Source: Thiocystis violascens DSM 198 (GTDB lineage Bacteria > Pseudomonadota > Gammaproteobacteria > Chromatiales > Chromatiaceae). From it: DNA of 64,000 nt. Within the stretch, counting starts at the first letter, position 1, and each line of letters starts with the position of its first letter. Made by a program: the position numbers and the translations under genes. Below are positions 7,483 to 15,331 of this stretch, one piece after another. A model generated the notes under the pieces. That model was not told the origin of the DNA. It ran no database searches and worked only from the letters and a program-made list of their open reading frames with translations. The stretch lies in NCBI RefSeq assembly GCF_000227745.2, contig NC_018012.1:1335478-1399477 (forward strand). The letters run 5' to 3'.

Positions 7483-7494
7483 ATACCGTAAATC

Positions 7495-8037
7495 ATGGAT
7501 ACATCTCAACTAGAGCACATAGCTGAAGATCATATTTGTTCAAGGCTTCAGCAGCATGGAATTCTTGTGGCTAAACCAAAGTTCGACATACTTGGCACGG
7601 ATTTGCTTGCGTTTACTGATATGAAGGATGGCATTAAATTTTGCCGTATTCAAAGTAAGGGGCGTTCCCTGCTTTCTTCTGCCTCTAGTAATGTCACAAT
7701 TGCAAAGAACCATGTCAGCAGTGGCTTTATTGTTTTTTTGTATCTGGTTTTTTGTGAATCAGACCAGAGGCTATATGTGTTTTTTGAATCAGACATCCAG
7801 CAGTGGAGTACTAACTCGAAACAAAAAGAATACAAGCTCTCTATATCAGCTACCACTGCGAAAGAAAATCTAAAGCACTATGAATACGATGCTTCAAAAG
7901 GGAAACTAATTAAGGCAGTTATCGCGAATGCCGAGGCATCTGGTGAGTTTCATCGGCTAATTTACGGTTGTGTTAGTGCAACATTACCGCCAATGGTTGG
8001 CGCTGCTTTTGGTACGGTGATTAACCAAAATGACTAG
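7495..8037 (+). CDS. PD-(D/E)XK-like cassette protein
   Basis: 180 residues. The N-terminal half (E11, then F30-D-I-L-G-T-D36-L-L-A-F and C50-R-I-Q53-S-K55) has the spacing of a PD-(D/E)XK nuclease fold in which the second acidic residue is replaced by Gln (Q-x-K), as in DUF4365-like and related families. The second half is less characteristic and ends in a small hydrophobic patch (GCVSATLPPMVGAAFGTVI). First of two genes in the cassette 7477-10470. No attC lies between it and the next gene, so the two probably arrived together. Nuclease role is inferred from the motif only. Confidence 0.55.
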   Translation: MDTSQLEHIAEDHICSRLQQHGILVAKPKFDILGTDLLAFTDMKDGIKFCRIQSKGRSLLSSASSNVTIAKNHVSSGFIVFLYLVFCESDQRLYVFFESDIQQWSTNSKQKEYKLSISATTAKENLKHYEYDASKGKLIKAVIANAEASGEFHRLIYGCVSATLPPMVGAAFGTVINQND

Positions 8038-8141
8038 CGCTACTAATCACAAAATCGGACAAAATTTCGCTGCAACTAATTTCCCTGATGTAGTGGCCGT
8101 TAACTGTATCTTCTAAGAATTCCGTTTGACAAGGTTAAAAA

Positions 8142-8864
8142 ATGAATAAATTATTATTAATATTAATATTTTTTCTTCCAGGACTAATAAAAGCTTCTCC
8201 TGTCTTTTATACGTTTGAGGGGTCACTCACTCAAATTCAAGAACAGCACTTTGACAATAATGGGTTTAATAATGGTCCAACAAGCTTTGCTTTTCCTAGT
8301 TCAAGTGTAACTACCGGGCTTGCAGTAGGCCAGTCTGTTTTCTATGTTTTTGAAGTGGATTTTGACTATAAAGGTATAGCCATATTACCTGATGGCAGCA
8401 TAAGTACAGCATTTCCTTATTATAGTTCCACACGGACATACTTCTATGCAAAGTATCTTGAGGGATCTGTCCCTGAGATTTCCACATACGGGATTGAAGA
8501 CAATTACCTTGGGATGGAAAATAGATATGGCGTAACTCAAACAAACGGTGTTGGCAGGTTACTAGGGGGACTAGAATCAAATCGGATTGAAATTGCAGGA
8601 AATCAACATGTTCAGGATTGGACTTTAGGTAAAGTGCTAAGCGGGCAAAATATTGCATATCTTTCCGATAACTTACGAGAGGTCTATCAGTTATCGCTAG
8701 AGTTGTCTAATATTTTTTCGGTTAATCCAGTTGGCGTCCCTTTGCCAGCCACTTTAGCTTTGCTCGTTATTGGTTTTGTGATTCTTATCCCCTATATTTT
8801 GCCTTCTACTAATATCGAAAGAGCAGAAAATCGGGGTCAAGTCTTACAATCAAGAATCGCCTAA
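8142..8864 (+). CDS. Secreted PEP-CTERM-like cassette protein
   Basis: 240 residues. A signal peptide (MNKLLLILIFFLPGLIKASP) is followed by a Ser/Thr/Tyr-rich extracellular body, then VPLPATLALLVIGFVILIPYIL and a short polar tail with few Arg residues. The VPxPAT-helix arrangement is that of PEP-CTERM sorting signals processed by exosortase, though the basic cluster after the helix is weak. A second such protein is encoded at 23875 in the core, so the host probably has the machinery. The stop TAA (8862-8864) is part of the R'' box, and the IS701-family insertion begins at the very next base without damaging the gene. Second gene of its cassette, with a fair AAGG site upstream. Confidence 0.6.
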   Translation: MNKLLLILIFFLPGLIKASPVFYTFEGSLTQIQEQHFDNNGFNNGPTSFAFPSSSVTTGLAVGQSVFYVFEVDFDYKGIAILPDGSISTAFPYYSSTRTYFYAKYLEGSVPEISTYGIEDNYLGMENRYGVTQTNGVGRLLGGLESNRIEIAGNQHVQDWTLGKVLSGQNIAYLSDNLREVYQLSLELSNIFSVNPVGVPLPATLALLVIGFVILIPYILPSTNIERAENRGQVLQSRIA

Positions 8865-10384
8865 TTCTACTTTGTTACTTTAATTCAAACGCATTGACTA
8901 TCCCGTCGCGGTCAGCTTGTAATAACGCTCGATATCCTTGCGCCTTTGCTCATGCCTGACCCGCATTTGCTGGATTCTTTTTTCGACCGCATCCGGATCG
9001 TTGAGTAGTAAAGCGATGATGAGAAGCCGAAGATCACGGCAACTCACCAATGGATAATCGGTTTTGTGCAAAAGACGCTCTTTAACAATAAAGGACAGCG
9101 ACAACATCACCAGCGCCATATGGTGGTGCCAGGCATTCCATTTTCTGACTTGATAATCTGACATTCCTAATTCGCTTTTGGCTTCTTGAAATGCCCGTTC
9201 AACCCAATAGCGCTGTGCTTGCATGTAAGCCAGCCTTTCGATCGGGGTGCTCCGATAATCGACATTACTGAGTGAGTATTTGATCTTGTTGTCCGCGTGA
9301 TTTCGGCTGATGACCAATACCCGCTCGGTCACGCGCTCCGACTTGCCATCCCAAACCCACACGGGAGCGGTATGAACGGACAGCGTGATCGGCCCTTTGG
9401 CCCCATTGCGAACGGCCATCGTGCGCCATTGGAAAGGATAAAGATGGTCGGCATACCATCTCACTTGCGTGGGGTCGCGATCAGCTTGAAGTTTGGTTGG
9501 CTTTCGTCCTCGCCCAGCGGATTCCGGAACCGATAGAATGGGTTTGAGGGGATAGATCATCTGATCGCAATGAACATCAAGCAGAAAATTTAACCCTATG
9601 TTATCTAAAGAAACACCAAGCTCTAACCCGTGTCCGTACAGGCCATCACCGCCCACCCAACCAATGTCTACGCCCGCCGCCAGATCGGATTGAATCATCT
9701 CCAGTGCGAGTTCGATCTTCGTTTTAAACTGACGTGCCTCTTCAGGAATACCCGCTTGGTCACATCGCTTTAAATCAGCGGTCCAGGACGTTGGAAGGAA
9801 CAACCGCTCATTAATTAACGTGCTCTGTGATTCCCAAACTAAGCTGGCATAAACGCCCACCTGGCAATTCTCAACCTTACCAATGACACCGGCATATTGC
9901 CGCGCGACGCCAACGGAATACTTGCCTTTCTTGAGATGCGCTGACTCATCAATGATGTAGCCGACATCCCGACCGCGATAATTCGGCTGATTCGCATACA
10001 GACTTGAGGTGTCTTGGGCGATCGCACCGATGAGGTTTCCCGCCGACCACGGTGAATCTGTGATGAACTGTTGGATCCGTTGATAACCATCACCACCGGA
10101 CACATCAATTTCTTCGTTGATGCGTTCGAGATTCCGTTTTCCGGCTTCAGTTTTGAGAAGACCCATGATGTAAGCTCGACTCAGTTCATGACCATCAGCT
10201 GTTTCGTTTTGAAAAAATTCGTGATAATCCTCCAGATGAGCGGAGAGGTTACCAACCATGTTTTTTAACATCGCATCGGTTTCGCTACCAATCGCGTTAG
10301 CCATGATCTGCCATTTCCAAATAAAATTTTCCCTGAAAATAATATTTGAAAATCATAAGCTTATGTCAAGCTAACAAAGTAGAA
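8865..10384 (-). mobile_element. IS701-family insertion sequence inside attC
   Basis: 1,520-bp element. The left end TTCTACTTTGTTACTT (from 8865) and the complement of the right end (TTCTACTTTGTTAGCTT, ending at 10384) are imperfect terminal inverted repeats. It is flanked by CTAA at 8861-8864 and 10385-10388, the 4-bp CTAR-type duplication known for IS701. It carries one transposase gene on the minus strand that looks intact. Confidence 0.88.
8898..10304 (-). CDS. IS701-family transposase
   Basis: 468 residues, full length for the family. The DDE triad can be placed as IIDESAHLKKGKYSVG (first Asp, with the typical ARQYAGVIGKVENCQ sequence), WVGGDGLYG (second Asp) and RYWVERAFQEAKSELGM (Glu). 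It catalyses cut-and-paste movement of the surrounding element. No frameshift or stop is seen, so it may be active. A weak ribosome site (GGAAATGG) precedes ATG 10304. Confidence 0.92.
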   Translation of the reverse strand: MANAIGSETDAMLKNMVGNLSAHLEDYHEFFQNETADGHELSRAYIMGLLKTEAGKRNLERINEEIDVSGGDGYQRIQQFITDSPWSAGNLIGAIAQDTSSLYANQPNYRGRDVGYIIDESAHLKKGKYSVGVARQYAGVIGKVENCQVGVYASLVWESQSTLINERLFLPTSWTADLKRCDQAGIPEEARQFKTKIELALEMIQSDLAAGVDIGWVGGDGLYGHGLELGVSLDNIGLNFLLDVHCDQMIYPLKPILSVPESAGRGRKPTKLQADRDPTQVRWYADHLYPFQWRTMAVRNGAKGPITLSVHTAPVWVWDGKSERVTERVLVISRNHADNKIKYSLSNVDYRSTPIERLAYMQAQRYWVERAFQEAKSELGMSDYQVRKWNAWHHHMALVMLSLSFIVKERLLHKTDYPLVSCRDLRLLIIALLLNDPDAVEKRIQQMRVRHEQRRKDIERYYKLTATG

Positions 10385-10525
10385 CTAACAAGCGGTTAAA
10401 GCGCGGACCCCGCAGACGCGGCGGAGCTTATTCTACAATTCCGTGCCAGCGGGGCCGCTTAACCTATTCGTTAGGGCGGCGAGCGCAGTACCGAGGCCGA
10501 TGGCGACGCTTTTCCTGCGGCGCCT

Positions 10526-10554
10526 TTGACAAAACCTTTGTCTTGAGATAACAG
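10526..10554 (+). promoter_or_regulatory. Possible sigma-70 promoter of the radical SAM cassette
   Basis: TTGACA at 10526-10531 followed after 15-17 bases by GATAAC/TAACAG. It lies in a 112-base leader that is longer and more GC-rich than other cassette leaders. The minus-35 is perfect and the minus-10 weak. Confidence 0.3.
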
Positions 10555-10588
10555 AGCCAACAACCGTTTTCACAATAGAGGCAGATCG

Positions 10589-11830
10589 ATGAGCAATGAC
10601 CACATCATGAGTTCGGTTGGGGCAGTAATTGTCAAGACAACAAGCCGCTGTAACATGAAATGCGATTATTGTTATGAGAATATTTCTGCTGCCTCAGAAA
10701 ATGGCGATATGCCTTTATCTGTTTTTTATCAAATGATTGATGAAGTCAACGCCAACTCAAAGATGAATCGTATAGTTTTTATTTTGCATGGCGGAGAACC
10801 TACATTGATGTCGGAAGAGTGGCTTGATTCCGCTGTTGGATATGCGCATTTGCGCGCAAAAGAAACTGGGAAAACTTTTATCTTTAATTTGCAAAGTAAC
10901 TTTAAGTCTATATCCACACCAAAATTAAAAAAAATCAAGCAATTGGAATTAAACTGTGGCGTAAGCGTTGATGGGCCTGGACTAGCCAACAGCTTAAGGG
11001 GATCGCAAGATTCGACAATTAAGAACATCAAAAGAGCGAGCCAGTTAGGGTTGCATATATCTGCCCTACTTACTATCAATCGCTCTAATTATGCTGACAT
11101 GGCTTATACCCTTGCTTGGCTTGATAGCGAACTAGCAATAAAGGTGTTTAAGGCAAACATTTCGCATTCCGTTGGAAACGGTTTGTTGCTTCCAGAAATT
11201 TCTACAGAACAAGTATATTTTGCGCAGAAAGCCATTTTGGATTATTTCTGTGAAACAGAGGGAAGGGGTCTTTTAGAGATTAATCTGCTATCGGAGGTTT
11301 ATCGCTATTTCTCAGGAAGAGGGAAAACGACTCTCTGTGGTGAAAAGAGATGCGGGGCTGGGAAATATGTTATTGGCGTTACCCCTAACGGCGACATCCT
11401 TCCCTGTGGGAGGTTTGATTGGAATGATAAAGAAAATAGATTGGGCAGTCTTGGCGCACTCAATGATGACTGGTACATCGCCAAACTAAACTTGTTCCAC
11501 AATGATCACCAAGATAATTTTGCCAAATGCGAGATTTGCGATGCAAGAAAAATATGTTCTTACGGCTGCCAGGCTTTTATAGCAAGATCTTCGTCAAAAA
11601 GGAACATTGAATGTGGTCCAACTATTTTACGGCTTGCATATTACCGACAGAATGAGGGTCGCCTTAGACTTGCGCTAGATAATGCAATTGCCAGAAACAT
11701 CCTTCCATTTGCTTACATGAATAATTCTGATTATTCTGATGGCCCTTATAATGACTACCCCGATTCTTCTTATCCGGACAGAGCGTACAACGATTACAGC
11801 GACTGCTCGAGCGCCTCTAAAGTGAATTAA
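10589..11830 (+). CDS. Radical SAM/SPASM enzyme with Tyr-X-Asp repeat tail
   Basis: 413 residues. The radical SAM cluster motif C21-xxx-C25-xx-C28 and the SAM-binding HGGEP (67-71) are followed by a SPASM domain with C250, C255, C273, then C314-x2-C317-x5-C323-x3-C327 and C342. This full set for two auxiliary Fe-S clusters is typical of peptide maturases and anaerobic sulfatase-maturase relatives. After the last Cys and a helical linker the chain ends in a low-complexity tail (375-413) with six Tyr-X-Asp triplets: Y382SD, Y387ND, Y390PD, Y395PD, Y400ND, Y403SD, then a Cys and Ser/Ala/Lys residues. No separate precursor-peptide gene is visible in the cassette. The enzyme fold is certain; modification of the tail as a built-in substrate is a hypothesis. 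Confidence 0.85.
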   Translation: MSNDHIMSSVGAVIVKTTSRCNMKCDYCYENISAASENGDMPLSVFYQMIDEVNANSKMNRIVFILHGGEPTLMSEEWLDSAVGYAHLRAKETGKTFIFNLQSNFKSISTPKLKKIKQLELNCGVSVDGPGLANSLRGSQDSTIKNIKRASQLGLHISALLTINRSNYADMAYTLAWLDSELAIKVFKANISHSVGNGLLLPEISTEQVYFAQKAILDYFCETEGRGLLEINLLSEVYRYFSGRGKTTLCGEKRCGAGKYVIGVTPNGDILPCGRFDWNDKENRLGSLGALNDDWYIAKLNLFHNDHQDNFAKCEICDARKICSYGCQAFIARSSSKRNIECGPTILRLAYYRQNEGRLRLALDNAIARNILPFAYMNNSDYSDGPYNDYPDSSYPDRAYNDYSDCSSASKVN

Positions 11831-11904
11831 CGGTGAAAAGGGGCCCGAGAATAAGGGGTCGTATCCCTTACACGCCATTTCTCGGATCGCCGAAAGAACC
11901 AAAT

Positions 11905-12012
11905 GCCTAACCAGCGGGTAAAAAGCGACCCCAAACCGCGCGTTCCGCTCCGCGGCAATCCGCAACGTCGTGCCAACGCGCGGTTTGGGTCGCTTTACCC
12001 TTGTCGTTAGGC
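11905..12012 (+). other. attC site 10
   Basis: R'' GCCTAAC at 11905-11911 and R' GTTAGGC at 12006-12012, long inner stem (AAAAGCGACCCCAAACCGCGCGT region against its complement). Its R'' does not match the GTTAGGG junction at 10470, the only mismatched pair of the array. Confidence 0.88.
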
Positions 12013-12042
12013 AACTCTGTACAAACATTCTAAAAACCTGAC

Positions 12043-13092
12043 ATGAAAAGAAACGACGTCATAGCTTTCGTTGCGGTTTCAACCTTCGCTCTCGGCGGAT
12101 GCGTGTACACCCCCCCTGGAAACTCATATGATACCCCCCAATCATCAACGGCACCGAAGGTTAAGTACCCATCAAAGTGGACCTATCTAGCATCAAATGG
12201 GCAATCTAAGAACTACGTCGACCCCAGCACGATCATCCACGACGGACAATACTCTATGGTTTGGGGAAAAACAGTGTATGACAAACCCCAGCGAGCGTTC
12301 TCCGGTGGCACTTACCGTTCGAGCACATCGTTTTATATATTCATATGCCGCGAGCGCAAGTGGGCCAGTGGCTCGCTAGCCGTCTACGCGGGTAAGGAAC
12401 TCGACGGCCAACGCGTTGCAATTCAAAAAGCAAACGACGCATCCGAGCTAAAATGGATTCCTATTAAGCCTGGAACGACCGCTGATGCTTTCTATGAGAT
12501 CGCATGCCAAGAAAATGAGGAAGTTGTTCGGCGAGTCATCGACGAGGGAAGTTCAACCAACGCAACGCGTCGCTCCGTGGCACCACAGCGAACTCAGAAT
12601 AGAATCAAGCCATTTTCTCAAATGACGGAGGAAGACAAGCGTGCACACATGGAATATATGAAACGGATCGCAAGTCCGGGTTTAACAGAATTCGACGCGA
12701 TGGATAAACAGACAAGATTGAAGATGGAAGAAACAGCGCTCGCGATCATGCTTGAGGACAAAGGAAGAAATGATGAGAAAGAAAAACAGATACGACAAGC
12801 GATGAGCGAGGATGCGCGGCTTGGGGGCACCCCACAGCAAAGGAGGGCTATGGTCGACTACATTATAGCGGCGGGAGCTGAATCTGTCAGAGTCGGCGGG
12901 CATGACATAGACCTATCAACGCGTGCGTGTAAGCAGAATATTTCGGGCAGGCTGGATACCACGGAACTCTCGACGGCGATTCAATATTGCGAAGTATGGG
13001 CTCTCGCTTTAATCGTAAGAGCGCATGATCATGGAGCGATCACTGCAATGGAAGAAGCAATTCGCCGGAACAAGACGTCGGACCCCAATTAA
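12043..13092 (+). CDS. Lipoprotein with surface-adhesin-E-like domain
   Basis: 349 residues. A lipoprotein signal (MKRNDVIAFVAVSTFALGGC) has a lipobox LGGC with the modified Cys at residue 20. Residues about 45-160 (KWTYLASNGQSKNYVDPSTI ... MVWGKTVYDKP ... ICRERKWASGSLAVY) resemble the small adhesin-E/CNP1-like fold found in many periplasmic lipoproteins: W-x-x-[ILV], Y-V-D, V-W-x-K, and a conserved Cys pair. The second half is helical and charged with no known domain. Likely anchored to the outer membrane. Sole gene of the cassette 12007-13276. Confidence 0.65.
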   Translation: MKRNDVIAFVAVSTFALGGCVYTPPGNSYDTPQSSTAPKVKYPSKWTYLASNGQSKNYVDPSTIIHDGQYSMVWGKTVYDKPQRAFSGGTYRSSTSFYIFICRERKWASGSLAVYAGKELDGQRVAIQKANDASELKWIPIKPGTTADAFYEIACQENEEVVRRVIDEGSSTNATRRSVAPQRTQNRIKPFSQMTEEDKRAHMEYMKRIASPGLTEFDAMDKQTRLKMEETALAIMLEDKGRNDEKEKQIRQAMSEDARLGGTPQQRRAMVDYIIAAGAESVRVGGHDIDLSTRACKQNISGRLDTTELSTAIQYCEVWALALIVRAHDHGAITAMEEAIRRNKTSDPN

Positions 13093-13188
13093 CAAGAGGC
13101 CAGTTCCGGCCAGTTCCGGGGACGCCAGTTGCCAGTTCAGCGCGGTTGGGGTGAACGGGAGTGAACCCCAACTTTATAAACAGCAATC

Positions 13189-13282
13189 GCCTAACCAGCG
13201 GTTCAAGCGCGGACCCCGCAGACGGAGCGGTGCCCCTTCTGCCACGGCGTGCCAGCGGGGCCGCTTAACCTTGACGTTAGGT
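13189..13282 (+). other. attC site 11
   Basis: R'' GCCTAAC at 13189-13195 and R' GTTAGGT at 13276-13282. Member of the 94-bp class of sites 6, 8 and 9. Preceded by a short repeated stretch (GGCCAGTTCC twice near 13100). Confidence 0.88.
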
Positions 13283-13316
13283 GATACTATCCAAGCATGG
13301 AGTACTTGATACAGAA

Positions 13317-13703
13317 GTGAATCTCTTGATTCCAGATAGCTTACTAGAATCGCCCGGTTGGAAAACCTTTTTCGCCGTAATAATTCCTTTAGTTGTTGGG
13401 ATTCTATCAGGATTCTTCGTGACCGAAATCTCGACTGATGATGGCCTAAATTGGTCTGCGTTCTATTTAACTAAAAGCTTCTATGGGTTATTGGGAATTG
13501 TTGTATTAACTTTTATCTACAACCGAGCCGCATATCTTTACCAGCGCGAAATTGAACGTTTTATCGACGATGACTATTGTCGTGCCTACATGAGAAGCAA
13601 GTGTCTTCCTGAAGCAGCAAATAGATACAAAGAAATGATTCGCACAGGAGATAAAGGAGAACTTGTGAGTGCCATGGAAGAATTTGAGAAAATACTGAAA
13701 TGA
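13317..13703 (+). CDS. Small two-helix membrane cassette protein
   Basis: About 128 residues if GTG 13317 is the start; a GTG at 13281, inside the attC, would add twelve. Two hydrophobic segments (FFAVIIPLVVGILSGFFV and SFYGLLGIVVLTFIYNRAAYLY) are followed by a charged cytoplasmic tail (YQREIERFIDDDYCRAYMRSKCLPEAANRYKEMIRTGDKG). Its end overlaps the next gene by four bases (ATGA), so the two are translationally coupled. No family recognised. Confidence 0.6.
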   Translation: MNLLIPDSLLESPGWKTFFAVIIPLVVGILSGFFVTEISTDDGLNWSAFYLTKSFYGLLGIVVLTFIYNRAAYLYQREIERFIDDDYCRAYMRSKCLPEAANRYKEMIRTGDKGELVSAMEEFEKILK

Positions 13704-14506
13704 AATTTCTTGTAACTCCAGATTTTAACGAAAAACTTGCTTCACTAGCAACTGAGGGGCTTGTCGCTATTGCAGGCATTGCTTCCTACATAAAAAATAC
13801 TTCAAGAGAAAACCTAATCAGGGATAGGTCCGAAATTGAAGTCAGAACTCTTAGCAGCGAAATCTTAGTACTTAAGAACGGAAACTACAGTGTTTTTGCA
13901 AGTTTTGATGGTGGCAGTGATGAAGAGTATTTGATTTTGCTGGATATAGTTGAGGAGGCTCAATCTGTTTCTAGTAGATCAGGATTTATTGCAACGAAAG
14001 ACCCAAGGAAGAATCCGACTTTAGACCCCAATCGGAATATGACGATTGATCCACGGCGAAATATGACGATTGACCCTCGCCGAAATATGACGATTGATCC
14101 TAATCGAAATATGACAATCGACCCTCGCCGAAATATGACGATTGATCCTCGCCGAAATATGACGATTGATCCTAATCGAAATATGACAATCGACCCTCGC
14201 CGAAATATGACGATTGATCCCAATCGAAATATGACAATCGACCCTCGCCGAAACAGATACTACGGAGGGCCTTATCTATATGATGTAAATTTAAATCAAG
14301 AAGGATTTGTGGTTCGTGCTAATGAAGAAATTTCGTTGATTTTTGATAGCTCAGCAAGATTTACAAGTTATTTAGTATCGAATGGAAAAGAGGGTAAGAA
14401 TATATTTGATGTATCTGGTAAATGGATAGGGTTTGTTATTCCAGCCAAAGATGATGTGTTATTGAAATTTGATACATCGGGCCAATGGATGGGAATCATT
14501 GTGTGA
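13700..14506 (+). CDS. Cassette protein with 8-residue tandem repeats
   Basis: 268 residues in three parts. Residues 1-100 form a small domain (KFLVTPDFNEKLASLATEG ... EILVLKNGNYSVFASFDG ... EEYLILLDIVEEA) whose strand pattern recalls RelE/HigB-like folds, without a clear catalytic set. Residues 101-188 are eleven octads, nine ending N-M-T-I, of the form D-P-(N/R)-R-N-M-T-I in the order N,R,R,N,R,R,N,R,N,R. Residues 189-268 are a beta-rich domain (FVVRANEEISLIFDSSARFTSYLV ... GKWIGFVIPAKDDVLLKFDTSGQWMG). Coupled to the upstream membrane protein by an ATGA overlap, so the pair may act at the membrane. Function unknown; the toxin-like reading of the first domain is weak. Confidence 0.65.
   Translation: MKFLVTPDFNEKLASLATEGLVAIAGIASYIKNTSRENLIRDRSEIEVRTLSSEILVLKNGNYSVFASFDGGSDEEYLILLDIVEEAQSVSSRSGFIATKDPRKNPTLDPNRNMTIDPRRNMTIDPRRNMTIDPNRNMTIDPRRNMTIDPRRNMTIDPNRNMTIDPRRNMTIDPNRNMTIDPRRNRYYGGPYLYDVNLNQEGFVVRANEEISLIFDSSARFTSYLVSNGKEGKNIFDVSGKWIGFVIPAKDDVLLKFDTSGQWMGIIV
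14000..14263 (+). repeat. 24-bp coding tandem repeat
   Basis: Eleven 24-bp units encode the octads above. The units alternate between two versions (codons for Pro-Asn-Arg and Pro-Arg-Arg), giving a partial 72-bp higher-order period. Near identity between units means copy number can change by slippage in frame. Confidence 0.9.
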
Positions 14507-14513
14507 AAAAATC

Positions 14514-14608
14514 ACCTAACGAGTCACTCCAGCCGACCCGGCGCGGTCGGCGCTTAGTTCAATTTCTGTTCAGTGCCGTGCGCCGGTCGGCTGAGCTTGG
14601 CGTTAGCT
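14514..14608 (+). other. attC site 12
   Basis: R'' ACCTAAC at 14514-14520 complements GTTAGGT at 13276, so the membrane protein and repeat protein form one cassette (13277-14602). Distal box GTTAGCT at 14602-14608. Confidence 0.88.
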
Positions 14609-14623
14609 ACCACAACGATATTC

Positions 14624-15079
14624 ATGGATACCAATTTAATAACATCAATAGCAACCTCAATGGGAGCAATGCTGTCTGGCTTGGCTACTACAATTGCCGT
14701 TGTCGTTGCTTATAAGGTTCATAAAAATCAGAAACTACTTGCACAACGGCAGTTATTGCTACCGTTGTGGGATCACATGGCGACCCTCAGCAAGATTGAC
14801 GTTAACAAGCCAATTACTCCTGACATAATAAAGGTTGTAAATACTCTTGAGCTTATCGCCCTCTGCTGCGAAGGAGGAATGATCGACGAAAATGTAATCC
14901 GACGGACATTTAGAGAGCCGTTCATGATGCACTATGAGGATGTGAGAAAATGTCGCAACATCCCCGGCTTGCCCTATGATGGAGAAGAGCTTCTAAAACA
15001 AAATAGAGCTGCAACTCAGTTTTACATATCGCTTGATCAAGAGCGGCTCGACCAAGATAGAGTTAAAAATCTTAATTAA
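14624..15079 (+). CDS. Single-helix membrane cassette protein
   Basis: 151 residues from ATG 14624. An N-terminal hydrophobic helix (ITSIATSMGAMLSGLATTIAVVVAY) is followed by a cytoplasmic helical domain (NQKLLAQRQLLLPLWDHMATLSKI ... ALCCEGGMIDENVIRRTFREPFMMHYEDVRKCRNIPGL). The second part has the look of the DUF4760-like membrane-anchored cytoplasmic domain (hydrophobic anchor, then WDHM and a late region with PF-x-x-x-Y), but I cannot be sure. First of two genes in the cassette 14603-15392; the next gene starts twelve bases after its stop. Confidence 0.6.
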   Translation: MDTNLITSIATSMGAMLSGLATTIAVVVAYKVHKNQKLLAQRQLLLPLWDHMATLSKIDVNKPITPDIIKVVNTLELIALCCEGGMIDENVIRRTFREPFMMHYEDVRKCRNIPGLPYDGEELLKQNRAATQFYISLDQERLDQDRVKNLN

Positions 15080-15091
15080 CAGGGGAAAAAT

Positions 15092-15331
15092 ATGAATGAG
15101 AAGGCGGTAAAGCAAGCGGTAATAGAATTGGCTAAAAGTGGTGAGCAAAAATACGAGAAATCGTTTTCAGTGTCAGGACAGTCCGATGAGATATTTACTG
15201 TGACTATTACTCGAAAAAGAAGAGCTATAGTTACTGAGAGTGTATCAATGGAAGCTCGCGCAAATACGATCTCTGCTCTTCCTTCTGGCTCTCCATGTGG
15301 TTGCTGCGGAGGGTCTGGAAAATCTAGCTAA
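15092..15331 (+). CDS. Small protein with Cys/Gly/Ser-rich C-terminus
   Basis: 79 residues with a good ribosome site (CAGGGGAAAAAT before ATG). The first 60 residues are charged and likely folded (KAVKQAVIELAKSGEQKYEK ... FTVTITRKRRAIVTESVSMEA). The last part, SALPSGSPCGCCGGSGKSS, has three Cys within four residues and is rich in Gly and Ser. This layout (leader-like body plus Cys/Ser/Gly tail) resembles precursors of ribosomally made modified peptides, but a simple metal-binding tail is equally possible. No maturase gene shares its cassette. The TAA stop lies in the R'' box AGCTAAC. Confidence 0.55.
   Translation: MNEKAVKQAVIELAKSGEQKYEKSFSVSGQSDEIFTVTITRKRRAIVTESVSMEARANTISALPSGSPCGCCGGSGKSS

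Larger units (their letters stand above)
8859..10476 (+). other. attC site 9, split by an insertion sequence
   Basis: The left fragment GCCTAA (8859-8864) and the right fragment starting at 10385 (CTAAC ...) join, after removing the element and one CTAA copy, into a normal R'' GCCTAAC with distal box GTTAGGG at 10470-10476. The rest of the site is nearly identical to those at 6443, 7389 and 13189. Confidence 0.85.

Noticed and set aside
14000-14263. Possible CRISPR array
   Set aside because: Units are contiguous 24-bp coding repeats without spacers and stay in frame.
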